DNA of 35,883 nt from a virus, in IMG/VR virus record IMGVR_UViG_3300033233_001247, positions 1 to 35,883 of that record, one strand, 5' to 3'. Of the stretch, positions 1 to 8,072 are shown piece after piece (position 1 is the stretch's first letter; each line of letters starts with the position of its first letter). The notes beneath the pieces were generated by a model, which saw only the letters and a program-made list of their open reading frames with translations, searched no databases and was not told the DNA's origin. The translations under genes and the position numbers were made by a program.

Positions 1-1
1 G

Positions 2-1240
2 GCGGCGACCTGGAACCCGCGAGTCATGTCCGACCAGGAGCGCCGCGGCCTCGAGAGGAGCCTCGCGCGGTGGAAGTTGGTTGACCTGCCGATCTTCAAC
101 GTCCGCACCCAGGAGCTCGTGGGCGGTCACCAGCGCGTCCAGTGGCTCCGGTCGCAGTCGATCACCGAGGTGGCGATCGTGGTGCTCGACCTCGACGAGC
201 ACGAGGCCAAGGCGTTGAACATCACGCTCAACGACCGCCGGGCGCAGGGCCATTTCGTCGTCGACGATCTCGGCCCGCTCCTCAAGTCGATCGAGGACGG
301 CGCCCCCAAGCTGTACGCCGACGCCGACCTCGCCGGCTTGCTCAAGTCGTTCGATGTCGCCGGGCACACCAGGCGCAAGGTCGCCGGCGAGGGTGGCACG
401 CCGGAGGGCGACGACGACGAGCTCAAGCCCCCCGAGACGCCGCGGACGCGCGAGGGCGACCTCTGGATCCTCGGCGACCACCGGCTCCTCTGCGGCGACT
501 CGGAGCGCCCCGAGTCGATCGAGCTCGCGCGCGGCGGCCAGCCGATCATCTGCGTCATCACCGACCCGCCGTACGCGATCTACGGCTCGAGCACCGGCGT
601 CGATTCCGACGTCGCGGACGATCGGATGGTGCGGGCGTTCTTTGAAAAGATCTGGGGCCAGGCGCGCCGGTTTCTGCCGTGGGAGGGGCACGCCTACCTG
701 TTCTGCGACTGGCGGAGCTACCCCGCCGTCACCGAGGGCGCCCGCCGGTCCAAAATGGCGCCGCGCAACATGATCGTGTGGGACAAGTCGAGCGGCCTCG
801 GCTCGAACTACTCGAACGCCCACGAGCTCATCGCCTACCACGCCAAGGTCGCGAGCCGGACGTACATGAAAAAGAAGGCCAAGGCCGACGAGCAGGCCCC
901 GTACCGCGCGATCCTCCGGCCGAACGTCATCCGCATCTCCAAGGCGACCGGCGACGACAGGCCGCACAACGCGAGCAAGCCGGTCGACCTGGTGATCGAG
1001 CTGATCCAGAACAGCACGGCCGAGGGCGAGGCGGTGCTCGACATGTTCGGCGGCGGCGGCGCCACGCTGATCGCCTGCGAGCGGTCGAAGCGCCGGGCGG
1101 TGATGTGCGAGATCGATCCGCGGTGGTGCGACGTCATCGCCGCCCGGTGGGAGCGCGAGACCGGCAAGACCGCCCAGCTCGTGCCCGCGGCTGAGCTCGC
1201 GCCGGTGGTGCTGCCCGAGCCGGTCGCCGAGCCGGCGTGA
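2..1240 (+). CDS. ParB-like domain / DNA adenine methyltransferase fusion (5' partial)
   Basis: Probably modifies DNA by N6-adenine methylation, either to protect phage DNA from restriction or for regulation. Counting from the ATG at 26, a ParB/sulfiredoxin-like domain occupies about residues 1-110, with the motif GGHQR at 33-37. A beta-class methyltransferase domain follows, with the catalytic DPPY at 180-183 and the cofactor-binding loop FGGGG at 341-345 near the C-terminus. DPPY favours adenine over cytosine-N4. This fusion is common in phages. The frame stays open to the left edge and reads AATWNPRV just before the ATG. NPR followed by an S-D-x-x-x-x-L helix is the usual start of this ParB fold, so the true start is probably outside the window. 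The next gene overlaps it by GTGA. Confidence 0.88.
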   Translation, partial: AATWNPRVMSDQERRGLERSLARWKLVDLPIFNVRTQELVGGHQRVQWLRSQSITEVAIVVLDLDEHEAKALNITLNDRRAQGHFVVDDLGPLLKSIEDGAPKLYADADLAGLLKSFDVAGHTRRKVAGEGGTPEGDDDELKPPETPRTREGDLWILGDHRLLCGDSERPESIELARGGQPIICVITDPPYAIYGSSTGVDSDVADDRMVRAFFEKIWGQARRFLPWEGHAYLFCDWRSYPAVTEGARRSKMAPRNMIVWDKSSGLGSNYSNAHELIAYHAKVASRTYMKKKAKADEQAPYRAILRPNVIRISKATGDDRPHNASKPVDLVIELIQNSTAEGEAVLDMFGGGGATLIACERSKRRAVMCEIDPRWCDVIAARWERETGKTAQLVPAAELAPVVLPEPVAEPA

Positions 1241-1578
1241 CCAGGTTCCTCTGCGTCGCCCAGCGCATCGGGCGGCCCGAGTGCCTGTGGGCTGGCCTCG
1301 CCGAGCGCTGCGAGAAATGCGGCGCCGTGGCGATCGAGGTGCGAGCCGCCGGCGACGTCCGGCTCTGGTACACCCGCCGGATCGCGCAGAAGCCGCGCAA
1401 GGTGCGCGCCGCGATCCTCGACTGGCGCGACCAGCAACCGGACGGCTCGATGTCGGCGGGGCGGCGCGCGGAGATGCTCTGGGCGCTGAGCAAGCTGCCG
1501 GCGTCGCTGTGGTGGGAGCGCTGGCACTTCGGCGGGCAGGGCGTCGTCATGCGCATGTTCTTCCCACTCAGCGCTTGA
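1237..1578 (+). CDS. Hypothetical small protein with CxxC motif
   Basis: A 113-residue protein of unknown function. It starts at a GTG that overlaps the methyltransferase stop (GTGA), so translational coupling is likely. The N-terminal half has a CEKC pair preceded by two other cysteines, which could hold a metal. The C-terminal part is rich in tryptophan and arginine. There is no signal peptide or membrane segment. It lies between the methyltransferase and the helicase in a tightly packed early operon, so a DNA-metabolism accessory role is possible, but this rests on position only. Confidence 0.65.
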   Translation: MTRFLCVAQRIGRPECLWAGLAERCEKCGAVAIEVRAAGDVRLWYTRRIAQKPRKVRAAILDWRDQQPDGSMSAGRRAEMLWALSKLPASLWWERWHFGGQGVVMRMFFPLSA

Positions 1579-1581
1579 CCC

Positions 1582-1614
1582 GTGCGCATGATTGTGCGCA
1601 TGATTGTGCGCATG
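1582..1614 (+). repeat. 12-bp tandem repeat GTGCGCATGATT (2.75 copies)
   Basis: Two full copies of GTGCGCATGATT and a third nine-base copy (GTGCGCATG) run from 3 bases after the preceding stop codon to the likely helicase ATG at 1612. Each copy contains the palindrome TGCGCA and an in-frame ATG. A related pair with the same 12-base period lies at 8277-8300. It could be a binding site for a DNA-binding protein, or just a slippage-prone start region. Confidence 0.8.
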
Positions 1615-3099
1615 ACGACGCGGACCCCCGAGCAGGAGGCGGTGGTCGAGCACTTCCGCTCGGGTGAGGGCGATGCGCTCGTGACCGCCCGCGCCGGCAC
1701 CGGCAAGACCTCGACGATCATCTGGGGCGTCCAGGTCCGGCCCGCGCGCACCGACGCCACCCTGTGCGCGTTCAACAAACGGATCGCCACCGAGCTCGTC
1801 GAGCGCACCAAGGGCATGCCCGGCGTCTCGGCGCTCACGCTCCACGGGATCGGCCTGCGCACCGTCAACCGCCTCAAGCGGGTCGAGCCCGACCGCAACC
1901 GCGAGATCCGGCTCGCCCGCGAGCTCATCGGCGACCAGGAGCCCAAGGATATGCTCACGGCGATCGCGCGGATCGCGAACGCCGGCAAGGAGGTGGCGCC
2001 CGACGACGCGATCGCCGGCAACCTCGACGCCCTCGAGCGGGTGGCGCTCGACCTTGGCCTCCTGCCGGCCGAGGACGACATGCCTCCGGGCTGGCACACC
2101 GGCCGGATCATGGCCGGCGTGAAGCGCGTGATCGAGCGGTCGGTCGACGTCAGCCACGACCGGAGCGTCTCCTTCGCGGACATGCTGTTCGTGCCGCTCG
2201 CGCAGCGGCTCCGGCCGGCGCCCAGCGATCTCGTCGTCGTCGACGAGGCGCAGGACATGAACCTCGCGCAACTGCGGCTCGCCGTGCGGGTGCGGCGCGC
2301 CGGCGGGCGGATCGTGGTGGTCGGCGACGATCGCCAGGCGATCTACGCGTTCCGCGGCGCGGCGCCGGGCGCCCTCGCCCGGGTGCGCGATGGCCTCGGC
2401 GCGATCGAGCACCGGCTCACCGTCACGCATCGCTGTGCGGCCCGCATCGTGGCCGAGGCGGCGCGGATCGTCCCGGACTTCACCGCGGCGCCCGGCGCGC
2501 CCGAGGGCATCGTGCGCAACGCCATGGAGTCCGAGCTCGTGGCCGGCGCCGAGGAGGGCGACTTCGTGCTCTCGCGCGTCAACGCCGACCTGGCCCGGGT
2601 GTGCCTGGCGCTCCTGCGCGCCGGCAAGCGCGCCCGCGTCGTCGGAAAGGACATCGCCGCCGGCCTGATCAAGACGATCCGGCGGCTGTCGATGGGCACC
2701 GACGATCTGCTCGAACTCTTCCGCCGCCTGTCCGCCTGGCGCGATCGCGAGGTCTCGCGCGCGCTGGCCCGCGGCGCCGAGCAGGCGGCGCAGATGGCCA
2801 CCGACACCGTCGACACGATCGCCGCGATCTCCGAGGACGCCAACAGCGTGCGTGACCTGATCGCTCGCATCGAGGATCTGTTCGCCGAGAGCGACGGCCG
2901 CGACGTGATCTACTGCTCGACCGTCCACAAGGCCAAGGGCCTAGAGGCTAACCGCGTGTGGATGCTGGTCGAGACCTTCGAGCGGACGCGGCCCAAGACC
3001 GACCTGGCCGCCGTCGAGGAAAGCAATCTCCGCTACGTCGCGATCACCCGGGCGCGCCGCGAGCTGGTCTACGTGTACCCGGACAAGGAGACCCGATGA
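1582..3099 (+). CDS. UvrD/Rep-like superfamily 1 DNA helicase
   Basis: An ATP-driven DNA strand-separating enzyme, probably for phage replication or recombination. Counting from the GTG at 1582, the Walker A loop AGTGKTS lies near residues 38-44. Motif II DEAQD is at 221-225, motif III GDDRQAIYAFRG near 248, motif V TVHKAKGLE near 447, and motif VI YVAITRARREL close to the C-terminus. At about 500 residues it is shorter than UvrD (about 720), with reduced accessory subdomains. The start is uncertain. The first 33 bases are a tandem 12-bp repeat with in-frame starts at 1582, 1588, 1600 and 1612. The ATG at 1612 (MTTRTPEQ) matches the usual beginning of the first helicase motif, and no ribosome binding site is seen at any of these starts. 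Confidence 0.92.
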   Translation: MRMIVRMIVRMTTRTPEQEAVVEHFRSGEGDALVTARAGTGKTSTIIWGVQVRPARTDATLCAFNKRIATELVERTKGMPGVSALTLHGIGLRTVNRLKRVEPDRNREIRLARELIGDQEPKDMLTAIARIANAGKEVAPDDAIAGNLDALERVALDLGLLPAEDDMPPGWHTGRIMAGVKRVIERSVDVSHDRSVSFADMLFVPLAQRLRPAPSDLVVVDEAQDMNLAQLRLAVRVRRAGGRIVVVGDDRQAIYAFRGAAPGALARVRDGLGAIEHRLTVTHRCAARIVAEAARIVPDFTAAPGAPEGIVRNAMESELVAGAEEGDFVLSRVNADLARVCLALLRAGKRARVVGKDIAAGLIKTIRRLSMGTDDLLELFRRLSAWRDREVSRALARGAEQAAQMATDTVDTIAAISEDANSVRDLIARIEDLFAESDGRDVIYCSTVHKAKGLEANRVWMLVETFERTRPKTDLAAVEESNLRYVAITRARRELVYVYPDKETR

Positions 3100-4592
3100 C
3101 CACGTCACTCGCCGGCCGCGCCGGCATCGCCAACCCGAAGAGCCTCGTTCTGTCGTCGCGGCACCGCCGCACCGTGTGGGGCAACATGGACAGCCTCACC
3201 GCCAGCGTGCGCGCCCACGGCGTGATCGCGCCGCTGGCCGTCCGCCCGCACCGCTGGCCCGACAGCGACGAGGGGCCGTTCGAGATCATCTACGGCGCCC
3301 GGCGGCAGCGCGCCTCCATCACCGCCAAGCTCGACGAGGTGCCGATTCTGATCCTGCTCGTCGACGCCAAGACCGCGACGGAGATGCAGTACGCCGAGAA
3401 CCACGAGCGCGAGGGCCTGCATCCCCTCGACGAGGGCGACCTGTTCGCCGACTTGCTCGACTTCGGCTACGACATCAAGGGGATCGCCAAGAAGTTCAAC
3501 GTGCCGCGGTACCACGTCGAGACCCGCCTCCAGCTACGTCGCCTGAGCGCACCGATCCGTGCCGCGTTCGCCGAGGGCGACGTCGGCGAGGACATGGCCG
3601 AGGTGATCGCGGTGATGCCGCTCGAGTCGCAGCAGGTCGCGGTGCTCGAGGCGGTCCGCGCCGGCGCGCTCACCGATCCCGACGAGGTGCGCGCCTGGGT
3701 GCGACGCCACCTGATAGCGCCGCTCGCCGGCGTCCCGTGGGATCTGGTCGACGGCGCGATGCCGGGCGGCTCGTGCGCGCGGTGCCCGAAGAACAGCGGA
3801 TCGCAGCGCGAGATCTTCCAGACGATCGCGGGCAAGGAGGACATGTGCCTCGACGTCGCGTGCCGCGGCGGCAAGATGGATGTGGCCTGGCAGCGCACCG
3901 TCGACGAGGCCGCGCGGCGCCCGAACGATCGGGCGATCCTCGCCGAGCTCGACACGATCGAGGTCGATGATCTGTTCGTGCCGCGCGCCGGTGGCGCCCA
4001 CGGCGTGGTCCGGGCCAGCGGGTTCGTCGACGCCGTCGAGGAGTGTCCGCACGCGCCGGGCAAGACCTGGTACGACGCCGCGGTCGCCGCCGGCGTGAAG
4101 CCGATGGTGTACCTGGCGCGCGACCAGGAGGGCCGGCCGCGCCAGCTTCTCAAGGAGGGCGACGTGGCCCGGCTGGTCAAGGCGTCGGTCAAGGAGGCCG
4201 GATCGGCGCTCGCCGACCAGGACGCCGCGATCGATCCGGCGCGCGCGGCGCAGCGGCTCCGGGCCTCCAAGCTGCGCGAGACCACCGCGGAGCTCGTCGC
4301 CAAGCTCCTGCGCGGCGTCCCCGAGGCCGCCGAGCGTGGCGTGCTGGCCGCCGCGGTTGACGCGCTGGAGACGTCGGTGCTGTCGGCGTCGAGCCTCAAG
4401 GTGGTCCGCACCGCGCTGGGCGTCGAGCCCGACAAAGCGCTCGCCGCGGCGTTCGCCACCGCGTCGGCGACGCCGACAGGCGCGCTGGTCGCGCTGGTCG
4501 CGGCGATGGTGGTGGCCGAGCTCGGCGCCGCCCGTCCGCCTGTTCCCGGCGTCGCGGCGCTCGCCGAGATCTGCGGCGTCGATCTGTCGTGA
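3096..4592 (+). CDS. ParB/RepB/Spo0J-family protein with cysteine cluster
   Basis: A 498-residue ParB-family protein. The N-terminal ParB domain has GARRQRAS at 67-74 and ENHEREGLHP at 101-110, the conserved nucleotide-binding and clamp boxes. A helix-turn-helix follows at about 126-150. Next comes a four-cysteine cluster (C227, C230, C251, C256; CARCPKNS...MCLDVAC) that recurs in phage and plasmid ParB relatives and may bind metal. The C-terminal half is helical and alanine-rich. The start at 3096 overlaps the helicase stop (ATGA) and has AAGGAG five bases upstream. No ParA gene is visible, so a role in DNA partition cannot be assumed. Regulation, replication or nicking are alternatives. Confidence 0.85.
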   Translation: MTTSLAGRAGIANPKSLVLSSRHRRTVWGNMDSLTASVRAHGVIAPLAVRPHRWPDSDEGPFEIIYGARRQRASITAKLDEVPILILLVDAKTATEMQYAENHEREGLHPLDEGDLFADLLDFGYDIKGIAKKFNVPRYHVETRLQLRRLSAPIRAAFAEGDVGEDMAEVIAVMPLESQQVAVLEAVRAGALTDPDEVRAWVRRHLIAPLAGVPWDLVDGAMPGGSCARCPKNSGSQREIFQTIAGKEDMCLDVACRGGKMDVAWQRTVDEAARRPNDRAILAELDTIEVDDLFVPRAGGAHGVVRASGFVDAVEECPHAPGKTWYDAAVAAGVKPMVYLARDQEGRPRQLLKEGDVARLVKASVKEAGSALADQDAAIDPARAAQRLRASKLRETTAELVAKLLRGVPEAAERGVLAAAVDALETSVLSASSLKVVRTALGVEPDKALAAAFATASATPTGALVALVAAMVVAELGAARPPVPGVAALAEICGVDLS

Positions 4593-4783
4593 CCGAGCGG
4601 CGGTGCGCCATGGGTGACCACCCGATCGGGCCGGACGGCGCGCCCGAGGGCACGTCGTGCCTGCGCTGCGGCCGGTCGATCGAGGCGTGCGCCGCCTGCG
4701 TCACCGTGTGGCGCGCCGCGAACAAGCTGATCGCCGGGTTCGGGATGCGCGCCGTCCTCGAGCGCGTCCACCGGTGCCCGTGA
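4589..4783 (+). CDS. Small zinc-ribbon-like protein
   Basis: A 64-residue protein beginning at a GTG that overlaps the ParB-like stop (GTGA). It contains CLRC and CAAC, two CxxC pairs about ten residues apart, with further cysteines near each end. This pattern suggests a compact zinc-binding fold. No family is recognised. It ends in a GTGA overlap with the next gene, so it belongs to the same translationally coupled chain. Confidence 0.6.
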   Translation: MTERRCAMGDHPIGPDGAPEGTSCLRCGRSIEACAACVTVWRAANKLIAGFGMRAVLERVHRCP

Positions 4784-4986
4784 CCCAGCTCGTCGCGCTG
4801 TGCCTCGTCGCGCTCCTCGCGTACGGGATGGTGGTGCGGTGCCACGCGCCGGGCTGGATCGGCACGCCGCGCCGGGCCACCTACGTCTCCGAGGTAGACC
4901 TGGACGACGGCCGCTGGATGGCGTTCCTGATGTGCCCATGCTGCCGGCCCACCCGCTCGGTGTTCTGGGAGACCTGCCCGCCGTGA
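4780..4986 (+). CDS. Small single-pass membrane protein
   Basis: A 68-residue protein starting at a GTG that overlaps the preceding stop by GTGA. Residues about 3-19 (LVALCLVALLAYGMVV) form one hydrophobic segment, followed by a soluble part with the cysteine motif MCPCC. Its stop overlaps the next GTG in the same way. The function is unknown. The longer reading frame open upstream overlaps the previous gene fully and has an arginine-rich shadow composition, so the short form is preferred. Confidence 0.55.
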   Translation: MTQLVALCLVALLAYGMVVRCHAPGWIGTPRRATYVSEVDLDDGRWMAFLMCPCCRPTRSVFWETCPP

Positions 4987-5321
4987 AGTACAGCGAGCGC
5001 GAGCGGGACTGGGACTACCTCCGGTGGGTGAAGTGCCGGCCGTGCCGCCTGCGCGGCGTCGACGGCGCCGGGGACTGCCGCGGCGTGGTCCAGGCGGCGC
5101 ACGCCGGCGACGTCGGGATCCGCGCGCTGTCGCGCCGCAGCGGCGACGACACCGACTGCGTGCCGCTCTGCGAGGATCACCATTTCGAGCGCGACAACCG
5201 CCGCGGCTACTTCGAGGGCATGGCCGTCCTCGAGCTACGAGACTGGTCCGAGGCCGCGATCGCCGACGAGCGCGATCGCTACGCGAGATACCTCGCCGGC
5301 CGGGACGCGATCCCATTCTGA
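4983..5321 (+). CDS. HNH/YbcO-like nuclease
   Basis: A 112-residue protein resembling the small phage HNH-fold nucleases of the YbcO/DUF1364 and DUF968/Rap groups, which act in recombination. Numbered from the GTG at 4983, the likely metal or active-site residues are C18 and C21 (KCRPC), C32, the AAH at 38-40, C59, C63 and the HH at 66-67 (CEDHHFE). The spacing AAH...VPLCxxHHxE is typical of this fold. It overlaps the previous gene by GTGA and sits directly before a recombination-type ATPase, which fits a role in DNA processing. The exact family assignment is by motif only. Confidence 0.72.
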   Translation: MKYSERERDWDYLRWVKCRPCRLRGVDGAGDCRGVVQAAHAGDVGIRALSRRSGDDTDCVPLCEDHHFERDNRRGYFEGMAVLELRDWSEAAIADERDRYARYLAGRDAIPF

Positions 5322-5331
5322 GAGGAGCCAC

Positions 5332-6669
5332 ATGTACAGAATCACCGCAGTAGAGATCCGCGACTTCCAACGCATCCAGGAGGTGCGCATCGAGCCCGAT
5401 GCCGACGCCTCGCTGATCCTGATCGCCGGCCCGAACGCGCAGGGCAAGACGTCGATCTTGAACGCCATGAGCTGCGCGCTCGGCGGCGCCAAGGAGCTGC
5501 CGCCCGAGCCGGTGCGGCGTGGCGCCGACGGCGCGGAGATCATCCTCGAGCTCGACGGCCGCGGCGCCGACTGCAACGGGCCGCTCGTGGTGCGCCGTCG
5601 CGTGACGCCAGACGGCGAGACCACGTTCGAGGTCCGAGAGGACGGGGTGAAGGTTCGCGGCCCCCAGAGCGTCCTGGACCGCCTCAAGCGCGGCCGGTTC
5701 CTGGACCCGCTCACCTTCCTCGCCAAGAAGCCCGGTGACCAGCGCGCCGCGCTCCTGGCGGTGGTGGGCAACGCCGACCGCCTGGAGGAGCTCGACCGCA
5801 AGAGGCAGCGCGCGTTCGACAAGCGCACCGAGCTCAACCGCGAGTTGAAGCGGGCGGAGGGTGAGCTGGCGCGCACGGTGGCGGTCACGCCGGCCGACCC
5901 GATCGACGCCGCGGCGCTCACCCTGGAGAGTCAGAAGCTCGAGCGCGCGGGCGCCGACGTCGCGCAGGCGCAGGCCGAGGCCGTCGCCGCGGCGCGAGAG
6001 AGCGAGCACGCTGCCGCGGCGGTGGCCGGCGCGCGCGACGCGGTCGCCGCAGCGGAGGAGGCGCTGAGCTCGGCCCGGCTGCGCCTGGTGACCGCGGAGA
6101 CGCGGGCCGGGCTGTTCCAGGAGAGCGCGGTCGCGGCGGCGGAGCGGTCGCACCGGATGGCCGGCGAGCGCGCCGGCGACGCGCAGCGATCCCAGGAGAT
6201 CCTCTTCGAGCTCCGGCGCGCGCAGGCGCACAACGACAAGGTCGCCGCCGATCGCGCGCAGGTGGCGCGCCGGGCCGCGCTGGTCGGCGAGATCGAGACC
6301 TTGCGCGCGTCGGTCGACGGCACCGAGCAGGGCATGGCCGAGATCGATCGGCGCAAGGCCGAGATCCTCGACGGCTCCAACCTGCCGGTGCCGGGCCTGG
6401 GGATCGACGAGAACGGCGTCACCTACCAGGGTCACCCGCTCGAGCAGGCCAGCGGCGCCGAGCGACACCGCGTCGCGCTCGGGATCGCGATGGCGGCGGC
6501 GCCCGAGCTCGGCGACGTGTGGATCCGCGACGGCTCGCTGCTCGACGACGACAGCCTCGCGGCGGTGGTCGCGGCAGCGGAGGCCGCCGGCGTGCGCGTG
6601 TGGATCGAAAGGGTCGGGACGCGCGACGACGGCGCGATCGTGATCCGCGACGGCCGGATCGCGAGCTAG
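5332..6669 (+). CDS. RecF/SbcC-like AAA ATPase
   Basis: A 445-residue ATPase of the ABC/SMC-like class, likely used in phage recombination or repair. The Walker A loop GPNAQGKTS is at residues 33-41, after an N-terminal strand-turn (EIRDFQRI) typical of RecF. Residues about 150-340 are alanine- and glutamate-rich and should form a short coiled coil. The C-terminal part has a signature-like SGAERHRVALGIAMA, then VWIRDGSLLDDDSL and VWIERVG, which are hallmarks of a phage ATPase family in which RDGSLLD replaces the usual LLDEP. A ribosome binding site AGAGGAG precedes the ATG by four bases. It is the last gene of the plus-strand block. Its stop TAG shares bases with the stop of the opposite gene. 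Confidence 0.88.
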   Translation: MYRITAVEIRDFQRIQEVRIEPDADASLILIAGPNAQGKTSILNAMSCALGGAKELPPEPVRRGADGAEIILELDGRGADCNGPLVVRRRVTPDGETTFEVREDGVKVRGPQSVLDRLKRGRFLDPLTFLAKKPGDQRAALLAVVGNADRLEELDRKRQRAFDKRTELNRELKRAEGELARTVAVTPADPIDAAALTLESQKLERAGADVAQAQAEAVAAARESEHAAAAVAGARDAVAAAEEALSSARLRLVTAETRAGLFQESAVAAAERSHRMAGERAGDAQRSQEILFELRRAQAHNDKVAADRAQVARRAALVGEIETLRASVDGTEQGMAEIDRRKAEILDGSNLPVPGLGIDENGVTYQGHPLEQASGAERHRVALGIAMAAAPELGDVWIRDGSLLDDDSLAAVVAAAEAAGVRVWIERVGTRDDGAIVIRDGRIAS

Positions 6670-7160
6670 CGCGACCAGCCGGTGCCGGCCGTGGTCTCGG
6701 GCGCGGACCGCAGCATCACCGAGGTGCGCAGGACCGCGCCGGTGCTGGCGCCCCACACGGGATCGACGTCGCCATCCTCGTAGGCGACCTCGACGTTGAT
6801 CGTGACCGCGCTCCATACGTGGACGATCGTCGCCGGCCGCTCGAGGCGGGTGCCGTCCTGGCCGATCGCGATGTACGTCACCGCCTCGCCGACCTTGGGC
6901 GGCGCCGGGCGGAACGCGCCGGACAGTCGCTTGCCGGTGGCGAGATCGTCGACGATCGCCTCGGCGTCGGGCCAATGCGTGAGCGTGGCCTTGCCGTTGG
7001 GCCCGGCGGGGCCGGCCCCGCCGAGCATCTGGACGAGGTCCATCGCGCGACAGTCCGGGCAGGACGGCGAAGCGCAGCGTTTGAGCTCCTCGCCGGGCTG
7101 CGCGTCGCGATCGCAGCCGTGCCCGCCCACCATGACGATCTCGATCTTGTAGGTGCCCAC
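6666..7160 (-). CDS. Hypothetical protein at the end of the late operon
   Basis: A 164-residue protein read from a GTG at 7160 (MGTYKIEIVMVGGHGC). It has one CPDC motif near residue 34 and a glycine-rich turn followed by mixed beta-type sequence. I do not recognise the family. It is the last gene of the minus-strand late block and follows the endolysin after a 32-base gap. Its TAG overlaps the TAG of the plus-strand ATPase gene. The open frame extends further upstream, but that part covers the endolysin and has an arginine-rich shadow composition. Confidence 0.7.
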   Translation of the reverse strand: MGTYKIEIVMVGGHGCDRDAQPGEELKRCASPSCPDCRAMDLVQMLGGAGPAGPNGKATLTHWPDAEAIVDDLATGKRLSGAFRPAPPKVGEAVTYIAIGQDGTRLERPATIVHVWSAVTINVEVAYEDGDVDPVWGASTGAVLRTSVMLRSAPETTAGTGWSR

Positions 7161-7192
7161 GCCCCGAGCATACGCCCGGCCGCGACGTCGCG

Positions 7193-8041
7193 CTAGCGGT
7201 CGATCCCGCGCAGGACGTAGCCGCGGTGGTGGAACCCGCCGGCGTCGGGCGGGGTGAGCGCGATCGCGTGGCCGGCGCCCAGCCGGCGGCTGTTGCCTGG
7301 CGAGCAGTGACCGATCACGAGGCCGGTGACGTGCCCGACGCCGACGTTGTCGTGGTTGAGCACGCGCATGTCCTTGGGGATGGTGCAGCCGATCCCGACG
7401 TGGCCGGGCGACTTGCGCACCCCGTTCTCGAACTTGCCGCCGAACACGAACACGTCGCCGCGGTGGATGAGCTCGCCGATCTCCACGAGCCGGTACTGGG
7501 TCTGCGCGCCGCGCTTGATCGACAGCGCCACCCCGTCGCGGTTCGACTCGGTGACGATCACCGCGTCGCGGAGGATCTTGTCGGTGTTCCAGTTGCCTTG
7601 GTTCCGCGGCTTGCCCTCGGCCCAGCGCGCCGCGGCCGAGCAGTCGCACTGACTCTCGCCATCCCACGGCCAGGTCGGCCAGTTGGGCGAGTGGATCGAG
7701 CCGCCAGAGCCGAGGTCGTAGAAGACGACGTGGGCGGCGGCGGCCATCATGCGATCGGCCACCTCGTCGCCAGTGAACACGTGCGTCGCCGGCGGTGGCG
7801 GAGCGGGCGCCGGCTGGCCGGCGGTCACGCTCTTGGCGGTCTGCGGCCCGTACTTGCCGTCCTCGATCAGGCCGTGCGCAGCCTGCCAAGCGGCGACGAG
7901 GAGCGCGAGCTGGCCCGGATCGGCCGGGCTGTACGCCTCGGCGCCGTGCCAGGCGGCGACCAGCGCCGCGGCCTGCGCCGGCGCGACCGGGTGGCTGCGG
8001 TTGTACGCGATGGCCTCTGCGATCTCGTCGTGGTCGAGCAT
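7193..8041 (-). CDS. Endolysin: peptidoglycan-binding domain plus NlpC/P60-type peptidase
   Basis: Degrades host peptidoglycan at lysis. Residues about 42-75 form a PG_binding_1-like repeat (AWQAAHGLIEDGKYGPQT), with a weaker similar half-repeat before it at about 17-40. A proline-rich linker spans about 77-86. The catalytic domain shows the NlpC/P60 pattern: DCSAAARW with the likely nucleophile C134, GDVFVF at 195-200, and GHVGI with H214. A CHAP-type assignment is the alternative. There is no signal peptide, so a holin is expected to release it. It sits in the lysis region next to several small membrane proteins. Confidence 0.85.
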   Translation of the reverse strand: MLDHDEIAEAIAYNRSHPVAPAQAAALVAAWHGAEAYSPADPGQLALLVAAWQAAHGLIEDGKYGPQTAKSVTAGQPAPAPPPPATHVFTGDEVADRMMAAAAHVVFYDLGSGGSIHSPNWPTWPWDGESQCDCSAAARWAEGKPRNQGNWNTDKILRDAVIVTESNRDGVALSIKRGAQTQYRLVEIGELIHRGDVFVFGGKFENGVRKSPGHVGIGCTIPKDMRVLNHDNVGVGHVTGLVIGHCSPGNSRRLGAGHAIALTPPDAGGFHHRGYVLRGIDR

Positions 8042-8072
8042 GCGCCACGGTATCGCCGGCGGCGACCAGGCG

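Noticed and set aside
3096-4592. A ParABS partition locus
   Set aside because: No ParA-type ATPase and no clear set of parS inverted repeats are visible nearby, so only the ParB family assignment is kept.
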